Notes under the pieces: model-generated
The model's input: the letters and a program-made list of their open reading frames with translations, nothing else
What the model was told of the DNA's origin: nothing
The model's database searches: none
Program-made: the position numbers and the translations under genes
In this document: piece after piece, positions 44,409-54,096 of the stretch
How positions within the stretch are numbered: the stretch's first letter is position 1
How the letters are laid out: every line of letters starts with the position of its first letter
Origin: Hyphomicrobiales bacterium
GTDB taxonomy: Bacteria; Pseudomonadota; Alphaproteobacteria; Rhizobiales; Xanthobacteraceae
Assembly: GCA_017305715.1 (NCBI GenBank)
Contig: JAFKKG010000009.1
Span: forward strand, 310,001 to 374,000
Direction of reading: 5' to 3'
DNA: 64,000 nt

Positions 44409-46937
44409 CTAGTACAGCCCGCCCGGCCGCATGATATTGCCGGCGTCAGGCTGCTGATATCCCTGCGGATATCCGCCTTGCTGATAGCCCTGCTGATACC
44501 CTTGCGGGGTGCGCCCATCCGCATCCGCCACGCCAATGACGGAGTAATTGTCCGGCGGTGCGGTGCCCGGCTTGAAGGCTTCCAGGATGGTCCGGCCACC
44601 CTCGCCGGGACCGGCGCGCATGCCGCTCTTGGCATCGACACGGACCAGCTTGATTCCGGCGGGCACCTTGAACGGGATCGCGGCCTTGTCGGCCAGCGCG
44701 AGCTTGAGGAAGTCGCGGGCAATCGGCGCGGCCAGCGCGCCGCCGGTCGCCTTGCCGCCGAGCGTACGCGGCTTGTCATAGCCGAGATAGATGCCGACCA
44801 CGAGATCCGGCGAGAAGCCGATGAACCAGGCATCCTTGGCGTCGTTCGTGGTTCCGGTCTTGCCGGCGATCGGCTTGCCGACTTCCTTGACGACGGTCGC
44901 GGTGCCGGCCTGCACGACATATTCCATCATCGAGGTGATCTGATACGCCGTCATCGGATCGAGCACCTGCTCGCGGCGATCGACCAGTTGCGGCTCGGGC
45001 TGGTTCTTCCAGCCGCCGGGCGCGTCGCAACCGCGGCACTCGCGCGCGTCATGCTTGAAGATGGTGTGGCCGTAACGGTCCTGGATGCGATCGATCAGGG
45101 TCGGCTTCACGCGACGGCCGCCATTGGCGAACATCGAATAGGCCGTGACCATGCGCATGACCGTGGTTTCACCGGCGCCGAGCGAATAGGACAGGAAGTT
45201 CGGCAGTTCGTCGTAGACCCCGAAGCGCCGCGCATATTCGCCGATCAGCGGCATGCCGATGTCCTGCGCCAGCCGCACCGTCACCGTGTTGAGCGATTGC
45301 CGCAGCGCGTTGCGCAGCGTCACCGCGCCCTGGTATTTGCCGGACGAGTAGTTTTCCGGACGCCAGACGCCGGCACCCTGCCCCTGATCGATTTCGATCG
45401 GCGCGTCGATCACGACCGTCGACGGCGTATAGCCGTTGTCCATCGCCGCCGAATAGACCAGCGGCTTGAACGAGGAGCCCGGCTGCCGATAGGCCTGCGT
45501 CGCACGGTTGAACTGGCTCTGGTCGAACGAGAAGCCGCCGACCATCGCGAGCACGCGGCCGGTCCACGGGTCCATCGCCACCATCGCGCCCGACACCTCA
45601 GGCAATTGACGCAGCCGGTACTGGCCCTCGACGGGTTTGCTGTCCTTGTCAAACAGCGGGTCGGCATAGATCACGTCGCCGGGCGCCAGCACCTGCGCGA
45701 CCGATGTCGGCGTACGGCCCTTGCTCGGGCCTGACGCCGCCTTCGCCCATCTCACGCCTTCCAGCGTGATCAGGCCGGTTTGCCGCTGCTTGGAGACCGC
45801 ACCGCCGAGTTCGCGGCCCGGCTGGAAACCGATCCGCGCCGACTGCTCGCTGGTCTCCAGCACCACGGCCATCCGCCACGGCGCGATATCGCCCAGCGAT
45901 TTCGTGTCGGCGAGCTTGACGCCCCAATCGCCGGTGATGTCGAGCTTGCCGACGGGTCCCCGCCAGCCTTGCGCCTCGTCATACCTGACGAGACCGGCCA
46001 CCATGGTCTTGCGCGCCATCACCTGCATCTTCGGATCGAGCGTGGCGCGGACCGAGAGGCCGCCTTCATAAAGTTTCTTTTCGCCGTAGCGTTCGAAGAT
46101 GTCGCGGCGGACCTCCTCGGCGAAATACTCGCCGGCGAAGATGTGCGCCCCGGTGCCGCGGCTGGTGACGTTGAGCCCGTCCTTGCGCGCCTTGTCGCCG
46201 TCGGCCTGCTTGATCCAGCCGTTTTCCACCAGGCGATCGATCACGTAATTGCGCCGCTCGATCGCGCGGTCACGATTCTTCACCGGATGCAGGGATGACG
46301 GAGCTTTGGGCAGCGCTGCCAGATAGGAGGCTTCCGCAATCGTGAGTTCGTTCACCGATTTGTCGAAATAGACCAGCGATGCGGCCGCGATGCCGTAAGC
46401 GCCGAGGCCCAGATAGATCTCGTTGAGATAGAGTTCGAGAATGCGATCCTTCGAATAGGCGCGCTCAATGCGCATCGCCAGCAGGGCTTCCTTGATCTTG
46501 CGGGCGAAGGAGACCTCGTTGGTCAGCAGGAAGTTCTTGGCGACCTGCTGGGTGATCGTCGAAGCGCCCTGCGGACGGCGGTTGGAACCTAAATTCTGGG
46601 CGTACAGCACGCCGGCACGCGCCATGCCGGTGAAGTCGATGCCGCCATGTTCGTAGAAATTCTTGTCTTCGGCGGCGAGGAACGCGTTGATCACGAGCTT
46701 CGGAACCGCCTGGATCGGCAGATAGAGCCGGCGCTCCTTGGAATATTCGCCGAGCAGCGCGCCGTCGGAGGCGTGCACGCGCGTCATCACGGGCGGTTCA
46801 TAATCCTGAAGCTGCGAATAGTCCGGCAAGTCTTTGGAAAAATGCCAGATCGCGCCGGCGACGGCGGCGACGCCGACCAGGAACACCACAGTCCCCGCAG
46901 CAAACAAGAAACCCAAAAACCGCACCAGCAAGCGCAT
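44409..46937 (-). CDS. mrcA: Penicillin-binding protein 1A (class A, bifunctional)
   Basis: The product is 842 aa from the ATG at 46937, directly before one TM helix (FLGFLFAAGTVVFLVGVAAVAG). The glycosyltransferase GT51 domain has the catalytic Glu in AAEDKNFYEHGGID and QGASTITQQVAKN. The transpeptidase has SxxK in PGSSFKPLVYS, SxN in RQSLNTVT and KTG in AGKTGTTNDAKDAWF. The C-terminus has a QGYQQ-rich repeat tail (four units) not needed for catalysis. It polymerises and cross-links peptidoglycan in the periplasm. It belongs to the conserved amiC-ponA-prfB gene string. Confidence 0.95.
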   Translation of the reverse strand: MRLLVRFLGFLFAAGTVVFLVGVAAVAGAIWHFSKDLPDYSQLQDYEPPVMTRVHASDGALLGEYSKERRLYLPIQAVPKLVINAFLAAEDKNFYEHGGIDFTGMARAGVLYAQNLGSNRRPQGASTITQQVAKNFLLTNEVSFARKIKEALLAMRIERAYSKDRILELYLNEIYLGLGAYGIAAASLVYFDKSVNELTIAEASYLAALPKAPSSLHPVKNRDRAIERRNYVIDRLVENGWIKQADGDKARKDGLNVTSRGTGAHIFAGEYFAEEVRRDIFERYGEKKLYEGGLSVRATLDPKMQVMARKTMVAGLVRYDEAQGWRGPVGKLDITGDWGVKLADTKSLGDIAPWRMAVVLETSEQSARIGFQPGRELGGAVSKQRQTGLITLEGVRWAKAASGPSKGRTPTSVAQVLAPGDVIYADPLFDKDSKPVEGQYRLRQLPEVSGAMVAMDPWTGRVLAMVGGFSFDQSQFNRATQAYRQPGSSFKPLVYSAAMDNGYTPSTVVIDAPIEIDQGQGAGVWRPENYSSGKYQGAVTLRNALRQSLNTVTVRLAQDIGMPLIGEYARRFGVYDELPNFLSYSLGAGETTVMRMVTAYSMFANGGRRVKPTLIDRIQDRYGHTIFKHDARECRGCDAPGGWKNQPEPQLVDRREQVLDPMTAYQITSMMEYVVQAGTATVVKEVGKPIAGKTGTTNDAKDAWFIGFSPDLVVGIYLGYDKPRTLGGKATGGALAAPIARDFLKLALADKAAIPFKVPAGIKLVRVDAKSGMRAGPGEGGRTILEAFKPGTAPPDNYSVIGVADADGRTPQGYQQGYQQGGYPQGYQQPDAGNIMRPGGLY

Positions 46938-47190
46938 GATCGAAGTTCCGTTCCAACCCTTGCGCCGCACTTTCGGCGCCCGCCTTGCCAATCCAAGCGA
47001 AAAATTCGAGCTCTTTAAGCCCCCACCCAACGGGACCGCCGTTGTGCGGACGAATAATGTAGGGGCCGGCGGACAATATTGGCCGATTCCGAAGACCCTG
47101 CGGTCGTTTTCTATACCGTTGCCGCTGTGGCCAAACTAGGGCTTCCGCCACCGGGCTGCGTGCATTTCGTGTGCAGTTTCATGTGGCTGT

Positions 47191-48573
47191 TCATTTGTCC
47201 GCTCCCGCGGTCGCCAGCCTCTTGGCAAAAAAAGCATCGATTGCCTGGGTCATTGAAGCGACCGTCTTGTTCCGCCAGTTTTCCGACACCAGGAGCTGGA
47301 GGTCGCCCTTGTTAGAGACATAGCCGAGTTCGACCAGCACCGAGGGCACATCGGGCGCCTTCAGCACCCGGAAGCCGGCGGATTTCAGCGGGTGCTTGTG
47401 CATCCGCACCGTGGTCTTCATCTCGGCCATCAACAGGCGGGCAAACCGGTTTGAAAACGTTTTGGTTTCCCGCTGCGCCAGATCAATCAGGATGTCGGCG
47501 ACTTCGGTTGGCTCATCCGTCAGATTGACACCACCGATCGCGTCCGACTTGTTCTCGGCCTCCGCCAGCCGCTCGGCCTCGGCGTCGGAAGCCTTGTCGG
47601 ACAGCGTGTAGATGGTGGCGCCCTGGGCGTCACCCTCCCGCTTCGGCAGCGCGTCGGCATGGATCGAGACGAACAGCGCAGCCGACAGGGTGCGCGCGAC
47701 CTTCACCCGATCGTTCAACGGGATGAACGTGTCGTCGGTCCGGGTCATGACGACGCGGTATTTGCCTGATTTCTCGATGCGATCGCGCAGCGCCAGGCCG
47801 AATCCCAGCACCAGATTCTTTTCCATTTCGCCGTGGGCCTGGGTGCCGTTGTCGATGCCGCCATGGCCGGGATCGATCACGATCAGGGGGCGCGTATCCG
47901 GCGCCTGCGTCGGCTTGGCCGACGCCTCGACCGGTCCAACGGCAGCATTGGCGTCCGCGATCGCGGGACGCAGTTCGGGGCGATTCTCCGGCGCCAGCAA
48001 CTGCACGAAGGCGGTCCGGTCCACCTCTTCCAGTTCAAGCACCAGCCGGGGCGGCTGACCGTTCGCCGCCTCCAGCACATAGGATTTGGCGACCTTGGCC
48101 GGCCCGGTCAGGTCGAACACGATTCGCGAACCGCCGGGCATCACGAGGCCATAGCGGAATGCCTTGACCAGCCCGCGTCCCGCCGTCCCGGTGCCGGCAG
48201 CCAGCTTGAAGCTGACCTGGGGAATATCGACCACCACCCGATAGGGGTCGGCCAGCGCAAAGGCGCGAAACTGGATCGGCCTGTCGAGGTCGAGGATGAA
48301 CCGGGTCTGCTTGCCGTCGCCAGCCAGGCGGGCATCGGAGGCGACCGGAAAATTCGGCGCGGCGACCGTGCCTACAATGGAAAGGTCAGGCGTGGCAGGA
48401 GCGGACGTCGCCGGACTGGACGCAACTGGATTCGCCGTCACCGGATTGGAAATGGCCGGGTTACGCGCGGGCGTCTCCGCGACGCTCGGCACGATGGTTC
48501 TGGCGCACAGCAATGCTGCGGCGCACAATAGCCCACATCCCAGCAAAACACGGTGATTTGCGCGGTTCGCCAA
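47191..48573 (-). CDS. amiC: N-acetylmuramoyl-L-alanine amidase with AMIN domain (AmiC-type)
   Basis: The product is 460 aa. A signal sequence is at residues 1-32, a Pro/Ala/Asn-rich repeat (NP-V/A units) at about 35-62, an AMIN targeting domain (FILDLDRPIQFRAFALADPYRVVVDI) at about 85-185, and an Amidase_3 catalytic domain at about 230-450. Zinc ligands are the His in DPGHGG, the Glu in GEMEKNLVLGF and the His in SIHADAL; the catalytic Glu is in VLVELGYVSN. It splits the amide bond between MurNAc and the stem peptide during cell separation. Upstream of ponA on the same strand and divergent from rne. Confidence 0.95.
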   Translation of the reverse strand: MANRANHRVLLGCGLLCAAALLCARTIVPSVAETPARNPAISNPVTANPVASSPATSAPATPDLSIVGTVAAPNFPVASDARLAGDGKQTRFILDLDRPIQFRAFALADPYRVVVDIPQVSFKLAAGTGTAGRGLVKAFRYGLVMPGGSRIVFDLTGPAKVAKSYVLEAANGQPPRLVLELEEVDRTAFVQLLAPENRPELRPAIADANAAVGPVEASAKPTQAPDTRPLIVIDPGHGGIDNGTQAHGEMEKNLVLGFGLALRDRIEKSGKYRVVMTRTDDTFIPLNDRVKVARTLSAALFVSIHADALPKREGDAQGATIYTLSDKASDAEAERLAEAENKSDAIGGVNLTDEPTEVADILIDLAQRETKTFSNRFARLLMAEMKTTVRMHKHPLKSAGFRVLKAPDVPSVLVELGYVSNKGDLQLLVSENWRNKTVASMTQAIDAFFAKRLATAGADK

Positions 48574-49298
48574 CGATTCGATGCCTCCGAGCGAGCCTTC
48601 ATTACCGGATTAAAACCACAGGGTTAATCGAAGCTTAAGGACTCGAAGGCAAAAAGGGCCGAGTGTTGCCGTGCTGCGACGCTCCCCTGATGCTTCCCTT
48701 GCACCGGGCCGGCAATCCACGTATGTACCAAGTGCTGACGGCTAATACTCCCGGTTGTGTCGCGTTCAGCCTCCCGGTGCAGCGCCGGAACCTTCCAAAT
48801 CGAAGGGACCTGCGTCTTTCCCGATCCCTCCCCAGCCAGCGCTGCGCGCGGCTGACACGGAGAGGCGGTTTCGAGCCCGAGCGGCGTGCGGTCCCAGGTA
48901 TTGCAAGGTACTATCTTGCTCCAGGGATGGTTTAAGACACGACAGAACCGATTATCCGGACCCCAAACGGTCCGATATGCGATGGCCGGCGAGCGCGAAT
49001 GCGCCGCGCCGGGCCTTCAGCGATAGACACGGCGGTCAATTTTGCCGCCAACATGTTCAGACGGGCCGACGCTTGATGCGCCAGACTGTGTTGCCGACCA
49101 AGATCCACGGAATGATCGCGCCGACGCGAAGCGAAAGCTCCGCGCGTCGTTTCGCTCCGGTGGGTTCCCGTTCGGCGCGGCGCCAAGGTTTGCGTTTTGG
49201 CCTTCCCCTCACCCCCGAATCAGGTGGACCGTCGCGTCACCGGGCCGCGCAATATGCGCGCGCCTTGCACCGCGCCCGCCGCCGTCAAGAGCCCCAAA
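48574..49298. other. 725-bp gene-free region upstream of rne (long 5' leader expected)
   Basis: No credible gene lies between the divergent amiC and rne starts. Frames here are short, without RBS and unlike known proteins. It must contain both promoters. RNase E genes usually have long, structured 5' leaders used for autoregulation, and the length here fits that, but no structured element could be proven by eye. Confidence 0.55.
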
Positions 49299-52200
49299 AT
49301 GCCCAACAAGATGTTGATCGATGCCACCCACCCGGAAGAGACCCGGGTCGTTGTGGTCCGCGGCAATCGCGTCGAAGAATTTGATTTCGAGACCGCCCAG
49401 CGCAAACAGCTACGCGGCAATATCTACCTCGCCAAGGTCACGCGCGTAGAGCCGTCACTGCAGGCGGCCTTCATCGAATATGGCGGCAACCGCCACGGCT
49501 TCCTCGCCTTCAGCGAAATCCATCCCGACTATTACCAAATCCCGGTTGCCGACCGTCAGGCGCTGATCGAGGCCGACGAGCGTGCCCATCGCGAGGCCGA
49601 GGAAGAGAACGAGAACCGCTCCTCCAACCGCCACCGCGGCCGGTCGCGCCACCGCAACGCCCGCCGCCGCGGCCATGGCGAACGGGTCCAGAGCGACGTC
49701 GTCGAGAATGCCGCGATCGATCCCGCGCACGCCGCCCAACCCTATGAAGGCGAGGCGCAACGCCTGCATGAAGGCGTGCACCCCGACGAAACCCACGCCC
49801 ACGAGGCAGTTCATCACGATCATGAACATGGTCTCGAACACGGCCATGAGGCGCATGATCATGATCATGATCATGTCCATGACCATGAACACGCGCCTGA
49901 CCATTCCCATGACCACGATCACGAGCCGCATCATGACCACGGTCATCCCCATGACCACGGTCATTCCCATGAGCATGATCACCACCATGCCGATCACGGC
50001 CATGATCACGCCCCGACCGAAGCGGCGGCCGTGCCGCAGCCGGCGGACGCCGCACCGACCGAGGCCGTCGCGCCTGCTCCGGAAGCACCGGAAAGCCACG
50101 CCGAGCACGCGCACGACGTGCGGCACGATGAGGAACACGCGCTCGAAAACGCCGCCCATGCCGATGATGCCCACCGGGCCGAGCACGCCGGTGAAGAATA
50201 CGCCGCCGCCCCTACCCAAGACCGCGGCCCGGCGCCGGAAGGCGACGAGCACGATGATGATGACGACGATGGCGACGATGCCGAAGAGGAAGTCGTTGAA
50301 TCCGTCGGCGGCGACGACGTGCTGGAGGAAGTGCCCGAGCGCGCCTTCCGTCCGCGCCGCCAGTACAAGATCCAGGAAGTCATCAAGCGCCGCCAGGTCA
50401 TGCTGGTCCAGGTCGTCAAGGAAGAGCGCGGCAACAAGGGCGCGGCGCTGACCACCTATCTGTCGCTGGCCGGCCGCTATGCCGTGCTGATGCCCAACAC
50501 CGCGCGCGGCGGCGGCATCAGCCGCAAGATCACCTCTGCCCAGGACCGTTCGCGGCTCAAGGAAGTGGTGCAGGATCTCGACGTGCCGGAGGGCATGGGC
50601 ATCATCCTGCGCACCGCCGGCGCCTCGCGCACCAAGCCCGAAATCAAGCGCGACTTCGAATATCTGATCCGCATGTGGGAAACCGTGCGCGACATGACGC
50701 TGAAGTCGCAGGCTCCGACGCTGGTCTACGAGGAAGGCTCGCTGATCAAGCGTTCGCTGCGCGACCTCTACAACAAGGAAATCGACGAGATTCAGGTCGC
50801 CGGTCAGGCCGGCTATGACGAAGCCCGCGACTTCATGAAGATGCTGATGCCCTCGAATGTGCGGGCGGTCCGGCAGTATCGCGACGGCCAGCCGCTGTTC
50901 TCGCGGATGGGTGTCGAAAGCCAGCTCGACGCGATGTTCTCGCCGACGGTGCAACTGCGCTCCGGCGGCTACATCGTGATCAACCAGACCGAAGCTCTGG
51001 TCTCGATCGACGTCAACTCCGGACGTTCGACCCGCGAGCACCATATCGAGGACACCGCGCTCAAGACCAATCTCGAGGCGGCCGAGGAAGTCGCGCGGCA
51101 GCTCCGCCTGCGCGATCTCGCCGGCCTGATCGTGATCGACTTCATCGACATGGACGAGAAGCGCAACAACCGCGCGGTCGAACGCAAGCTTTCGGACTGC
51201 CTGCGACAGGACCGCGCCCGTATCCAGGTCGGCCGCATCTCGCATTTCGGCCTGTTGGAAATGTCGCGCCAGCGCATCCGCGCCAGCGTGCTGGAGAGCT
51301 CGACCGAGCCCTGCCCGCATTGCGGCGGCAGTGGACATGTCCGCTCGGTGTCCTCGGTGGCGCTGCAATTGCTGCGCGGCATCGAAGAAATCCTGATGAA
51401 GGGCGCGACCCACAATCTGGTGGTGCGCACCCGCACCGACGTCGCGCTCTACGTCCTCAATCACAAGCGCGGCCATCTGCGCGATCTCGAAAACGCCTTC
51501 AAGGTCACGCTTGCGGTGGTCGCCGATGCCACCGTCGCCGGCCAGCAATCGTTCATTATCGATCGCGGCGAACAGGTCCACACGCTGGAAGCCGCCAAGG
51601 CGCTGCTCGCGGCGCAGGCCGCCGCCTCTCCGTCCCAGACCGAGGAGGTCTATGACGACGAAGAGCCCTTCGATATCGAAGGCGAGATCGAGACCGAGGA
51701 AACCGAAGGCCTGGCCGAGGAAGCCGCCGGCACCGAGGAAGCGGCCAGCGAGGGCGAAGGCGATGGCCACCGCCGCAAGCGGCGTCGCCGTCGGCGCGGC
51801 CGTGGCGAGCCGCGTGAAGGCGGCGCCCCGCGCGATGATCATGACGCCATGCGTGCGGCCCCCGAAGCCGTCGAGGGCGTGGTTGCCGACGATGGTGAAG
51901 GCGATGAAGACGAGGGCGACGAACAGCCCGGCGTTGCGCGCGCCGAACAGGACCCGAAAGGCGAGCGGCGCCCGCGGCGCCGCGGTCGTCGCGGCGGACG
52001 CCGCCGGCGCGGCAACGGCCCGGAAGATGGTCTCGCCGGTTCAATCGCGGACGAACTCGGGCCGACCCCGGCTCCGGAAGTAACCAGCGCCGTCGCCGAT
52101 TTCGACGGCGGCTCGCATGAGCCCGCGCCGACATTGGTCGAACCCGAACCGGTCTCGCCGCCGCAACCGCAATGGCAGCCTGCGGAACATCAGGCTGCGC

Positions 52201-52466
52201 CGGTGACCGTCAGTAGCGCCCCCAGCGCAGAGGAAACCGCGCATGAGGCCGACCGGGCCGCCGCACGGCGGCGTTCGACCGTGCGCGAAAAAGTCTCGTT
52301 CATGACCAGCGCCCCATCCGAACCGGCGCCGGCCGTCAGCCACGCCGTACCCGAGGCGGTGACGCCTCCCGCTCCCGCACCCGTCGAACCGGCGCCTGTC
52401 GCCGCCAGCGAAGCTGCGCCGCGCAAGGCCGGCTGGTGGTCGCGGCGTTTCGGCAACGGCGAATAG
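49299..52466 (+). CDS. rne: Ribonuclease E with large histidine-rich insertion in the S1 domain
   Basis: The product is 1055 aa starting MPNKMLID, the conserved start of alphaproteobacterial RNase E; frames 5' of 49299 are not conserved. The S1 domain begins near residue 36 and is interrupted from about residue 100 to 350 by low-complexity sequence: a basic patch, a His-rich run (166-238, about 34 His of 73), an Ala/Pro/Glu part and an acidic DDDDDD block. The fold resumes at QYKIQEVIKRRQVMLVQVVK. The catalytic DNase I-like domain follows, with catalytic Asp residues in SIDVNSGR and VIDFIDMDEKRN, then the zinc-link PCPHCGGSGH. The C-terminal scaffold has Arg-rich RNA-binding ([12 protein letters not shown]) and ends with a GWW motif (52431-52439). 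It processes rRNA, tRNA and mRNA on the membrane or in condensates. Confidence 0.93.
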   Translation: MPNKMLIDATHPEETRVVVVRGNRVEEFDFETAQRKQLRGNIYLAKVTRVEPSLQAAFIEYGGNRHGFLAFSEIHPDYYQIPVADRQALIEADERAHREAEEENENRSSNRHRGRSRHRNARRRGHGERVQSDVVENAAIDPAHAAQPYEGEAQRLHEGVHPDETHAHEAVHHDHEHGLEHGHEAHDHDHDHVHDHEHAPDHSHDHDHEPHHDHGHPHDHGHSHEHDHHHADHGHDHAPTEAAAVPQPADAAPTEAVAPAPEAPESHAEHAHDVRHDEEHALENAAHADDAHRAEHAGEEYAAAPTQDRGPAPEGDEHDDDDDDGDDAEEEVVESVGGDDVLEEVPERAFRPRRQYKIQEVIKRRQVMLVQVVKEERGNKGAALTTYLSLAGRYAVLMPNTARGGGISRKITSAQDRSRLKEVVQDLDVPEGMGIILRTAGASRTKPEIKRDFEYLIRMWETVRDMTLKSQAPTLVYEEGSLIKRSLRDLYNKEIDEIQVAGQAGYDEARDFMKMLMPSNVRAVRQYRDGQPLFSRMGVESQLDAMFSPTVQLRSGGYIVINQTEALVSIDVNSGRSTREHHIEDTALKTNLEAAEEVARQLRLRDLAGLIVIDFIDMDEKRNNRAVERKLSDCLRQDRARIQVGRISHFGLLEMSRQRIRASVLESSTEPCPHCGGSGHVRSVSSVALQLLRGIEEILMKGATHNLVVRTRTDVALYVLNHKRGHLRDLENAFKVTLAVVADATVAGQQSFIIDRGEQVHTLEAAKALLAAQAAASPSQTEEVYDDEEPFDIEGEIETEETEGLAEEAAGTEEAASEGEGDGHRRKRRRRRRGRGEPREGGAPRDDHDAMRAAPEAVEGVVADDGEGDEDEGDEQPGVARAEQDPKGERRPRRRGRRGGRRRRGNGPEDGLAGSIADELGPTPAPEVTSAVADFDGGSHEPAPTLVEPEPVSPPQPQWQPAEHQAAPVTVSSAPSAEETAHEADRAAARRRSTVREKVSFMTSAPSEPAPAVSHAVPEAVTPPAPAPVEPAPVAASEAAPRKAGWWSRRFGNGE
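49794..50012 (+). repeat. Histidine/aspartate-coding tandem-like repeat inside rne
   Basis: A stretch dominated by CAT/CAC and GAT/GAC/GAG codons with HD, HDH and DHGH repeats. Part of it (49854-49875) is a near-perfect CATGAT hexamer repeat, so copy number may vary by slippage in multiples of 3 or 6 nt without breaking the frame. Confidence 0.8.
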
Positions 52467-52490
52467 AAGCGAACTGAATTCGACAAGAAA

Positions 52491-52520
52491 AAACCGCCCG
52501 GCAAAACCGGGCGGTTTTTT
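52491..52520 (+). terminator. Rho-independent terminator of rne
   Basis: A perfect 11-bp stem, AAACCGCCCGG (52491-52501) and CCGGGCGGTTT (52507-52517), and six T residues, 24 bp after the rne stop. Confidence 0.9.
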
Positions 52521-52544
52521 ATTGCAGCAGCGCGATCTTCAACA

Positions 52545-52639
52545 GAGCGTTTTCCAGCGAAGTGGTCACCGCTTCGCGTCAAGAAAACGCGTCAAATCAA
52601 AGAACCTTGGAGCCCCGTTCCGATTCCATCGCAACGGGG
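52545..52639 (+). repeat. Dispersed hairpin repeat, family 1 (copy 2, both hairpins)
   Basis: First hairpin: GCGTTTTC...GAAAACGC with inner GCGAAG/CTTCGC. Second hairpin: CCCCGTT (52613-52619) paired with AACGGGG (52633-52639). Between them runs GTCAAATCAAAGAACC. It lies between the rne terminator and the end of dctA and could act as the 3' structure of the dctA transcript. Confidence 0.8.
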
Positions 52640-52651
52640 ATCCTACGATCG

Positions 52652-53980
52652 TCAGTTGGTGGTCAGGGCCGTCTCCATGTCGGCCGGGTCGATCTGCTTG
52701 TTGAGATTGGCGTGCAGCTTGTCCCTGTCGAGTTCGCCCTCCCACCATGACACGACCACGCAGGCGACACCGTTGCCGCAAAGATTGGTCAGCGCGCGGC
52801 ATTCGCTCATGAACTTGTCGATCCCAAGCACGATCGCCATGCCCGGCACCAGCCGCGGATCGACCACAGCCAGGGTCGCCGCCAGCGTGATGAAGCCCGC
52901 GCCGGTGATGCCCGAGGCGCCCTTCGAGGTCAGCATCGCCACCAGAAGGATGGTGATCTGCTGGCCCATCGTGAGATCGAAACCGAGCGCCTGCGCGATG
53001 AACAGGGTTGCCAGCGTCATATAGATATTGGTGCCGTCGAGATTGAATGAATATCCGGTCGGCACCACGAGGCCGACGACCGACTTGGAACAGCCCAGCC
53101 GCTCGAGCTTTTCCATCAGGGATGGCAGCGCGCTTTCCGAAGATGACGTGCCGAGCACGATCAGCAATTCGTCCTTGATGTAGGCCAGGAATTTGAAGAT
53201 CGAGAATCCGACGATTTTCGCGATGATGCCGAGCACGACCAGCACGAACAGCGCTGCCGTGACATAGAAGGTCGCGATCAGGCCGACCAGATTGAGGATG
53301 GCGCCGGTGCCGAACTTGCCGATGGTGTAGGCCATGGCGCCGAACGCCCCGATCGGCGCCGCCCGCATCACGATCGAGATCACGCCGAAAACCGCATGCG
53401 CCGCATCGTCGATGAAGGATCGGATGGTGTGCGCGCGCTCGCCAAGTCCCATCAGCGCAAAGCCGAACAGGATCGAGAACAGCAGGACCTGGAGGATTTC
53501 GCCCTGCGCGAAGGCGCCGACGACGGTGTCGGGAATGATGTGCAGGAAGAAGTCGACGCTCTTCTGGGCCTCGGCCTGTTTGGCGAAGCCGGCCACCTTG
53601 CTGGCATCGGCCATCGCGCCGCCGAAGCCGGCGCCCGGCTTGGCGATGTTGCCGACCAGCAGACCGATCACCAGCGCGAAGGTCGAGACGACTTCGAAAT
53701 AGACCAGCGCCTTGACGCCGATGCGGCCGACCTTCTTGGCGTCCTGAATATGCGATATGCCGGACACCACGGTGCAGAAGATGATCGGCGCGATCACCAT
53801 CTTGATCAGCTTGATGAAGCCGTCGCCGAGCGCCTTGATCCAGTCGTTGGTCGCGAACGCCGGCCACAGCCAGCCGACCAGCGCACCGAGCACGATCGCG
53901 ATCAGCACCTGAACGTAGAGTACCTTGTACCACGGCCTGGCCGCACGTGCCGGTGCTTCAACTGCAATCGTTGCCGCCAT
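52652..53980 (-). CDS. dctA: C4-dicarboxylate:cation symporter DctA
   Basis: The product is 442 aa from the ATG at 53980, preceded by GGGGAG; an upstream in-frame GTG would add 7 residues. It is a DAACS-family (glutamate/C4-dicarboxylate) transporter: [20 protein letters not shown] is the conserved substrate/cation-binding motif, the SSSE re-entrant loop signature is in [16 protein letters not shown], and [25 protein letters not shown] is typical of the last helix and C-terminus. Imports succinate, malate and fumarate with protons or sodium; in rhizobia it fuels symbiotic nitrogen fixation. No dctBD sensor/regulator pair is adjacent. Confidence 0.94.
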   Translation of the reverse strand: MAATIAVEAPARAARPWYKVLYVQVLIAIVLGALVGWLWPAFATNDWIKALGDGFIKLIKMVIAPIIFCTVVSGISHIQDAKKVGRIGVKALVYFEVVSTFALVIGLLVGNIAKPGAGFGGAMADASKVAGFAKQAEAQKSVDFFLHIIPDTVVGAFAQGEILQVLLFSILFGFALMGLGERAHTIRSFIDDAAHAVFGVISIVMRAAPIGAFGAMAYTIGKFGTGAILNLVGLIATFYVTAALFVLVVLGIIAKIVGFSIFKFLAYIKDELLIVLGTSSSESALPSLMEKLERLGCSKSVVGLVVPTGYSFNLDGTNIYMTLATLFIAQALGFDLTMGQQITILLVAMLTSKGASGITGAGFITLAATLAVVDPRLVPGMAIVLGIDKFMSECRALTNLCGNGVACVVVSWWEGELDRDKLHANLNKQIDPADMETALTTN

Positions 53981-54096
53981 GACGCTCACTCCCCTCGACA
54001 CCGCGCGGCGTTCTGCCGCACCTGATGCCCGCTAGCACAGCCAAATTATTTCGGCCAGCGGAAATCAGGGGATAGCTGCGATGTCCAGCGGTTTGG

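Noticed and set aside
49455-51842. A 795-codon open frame antisense to rne
   Set aside because: It lies opposite a conserved RNase E and results from GC-rich codon use and the His/Asp repeat. Its translation is low-complexity with no domain or RBS.
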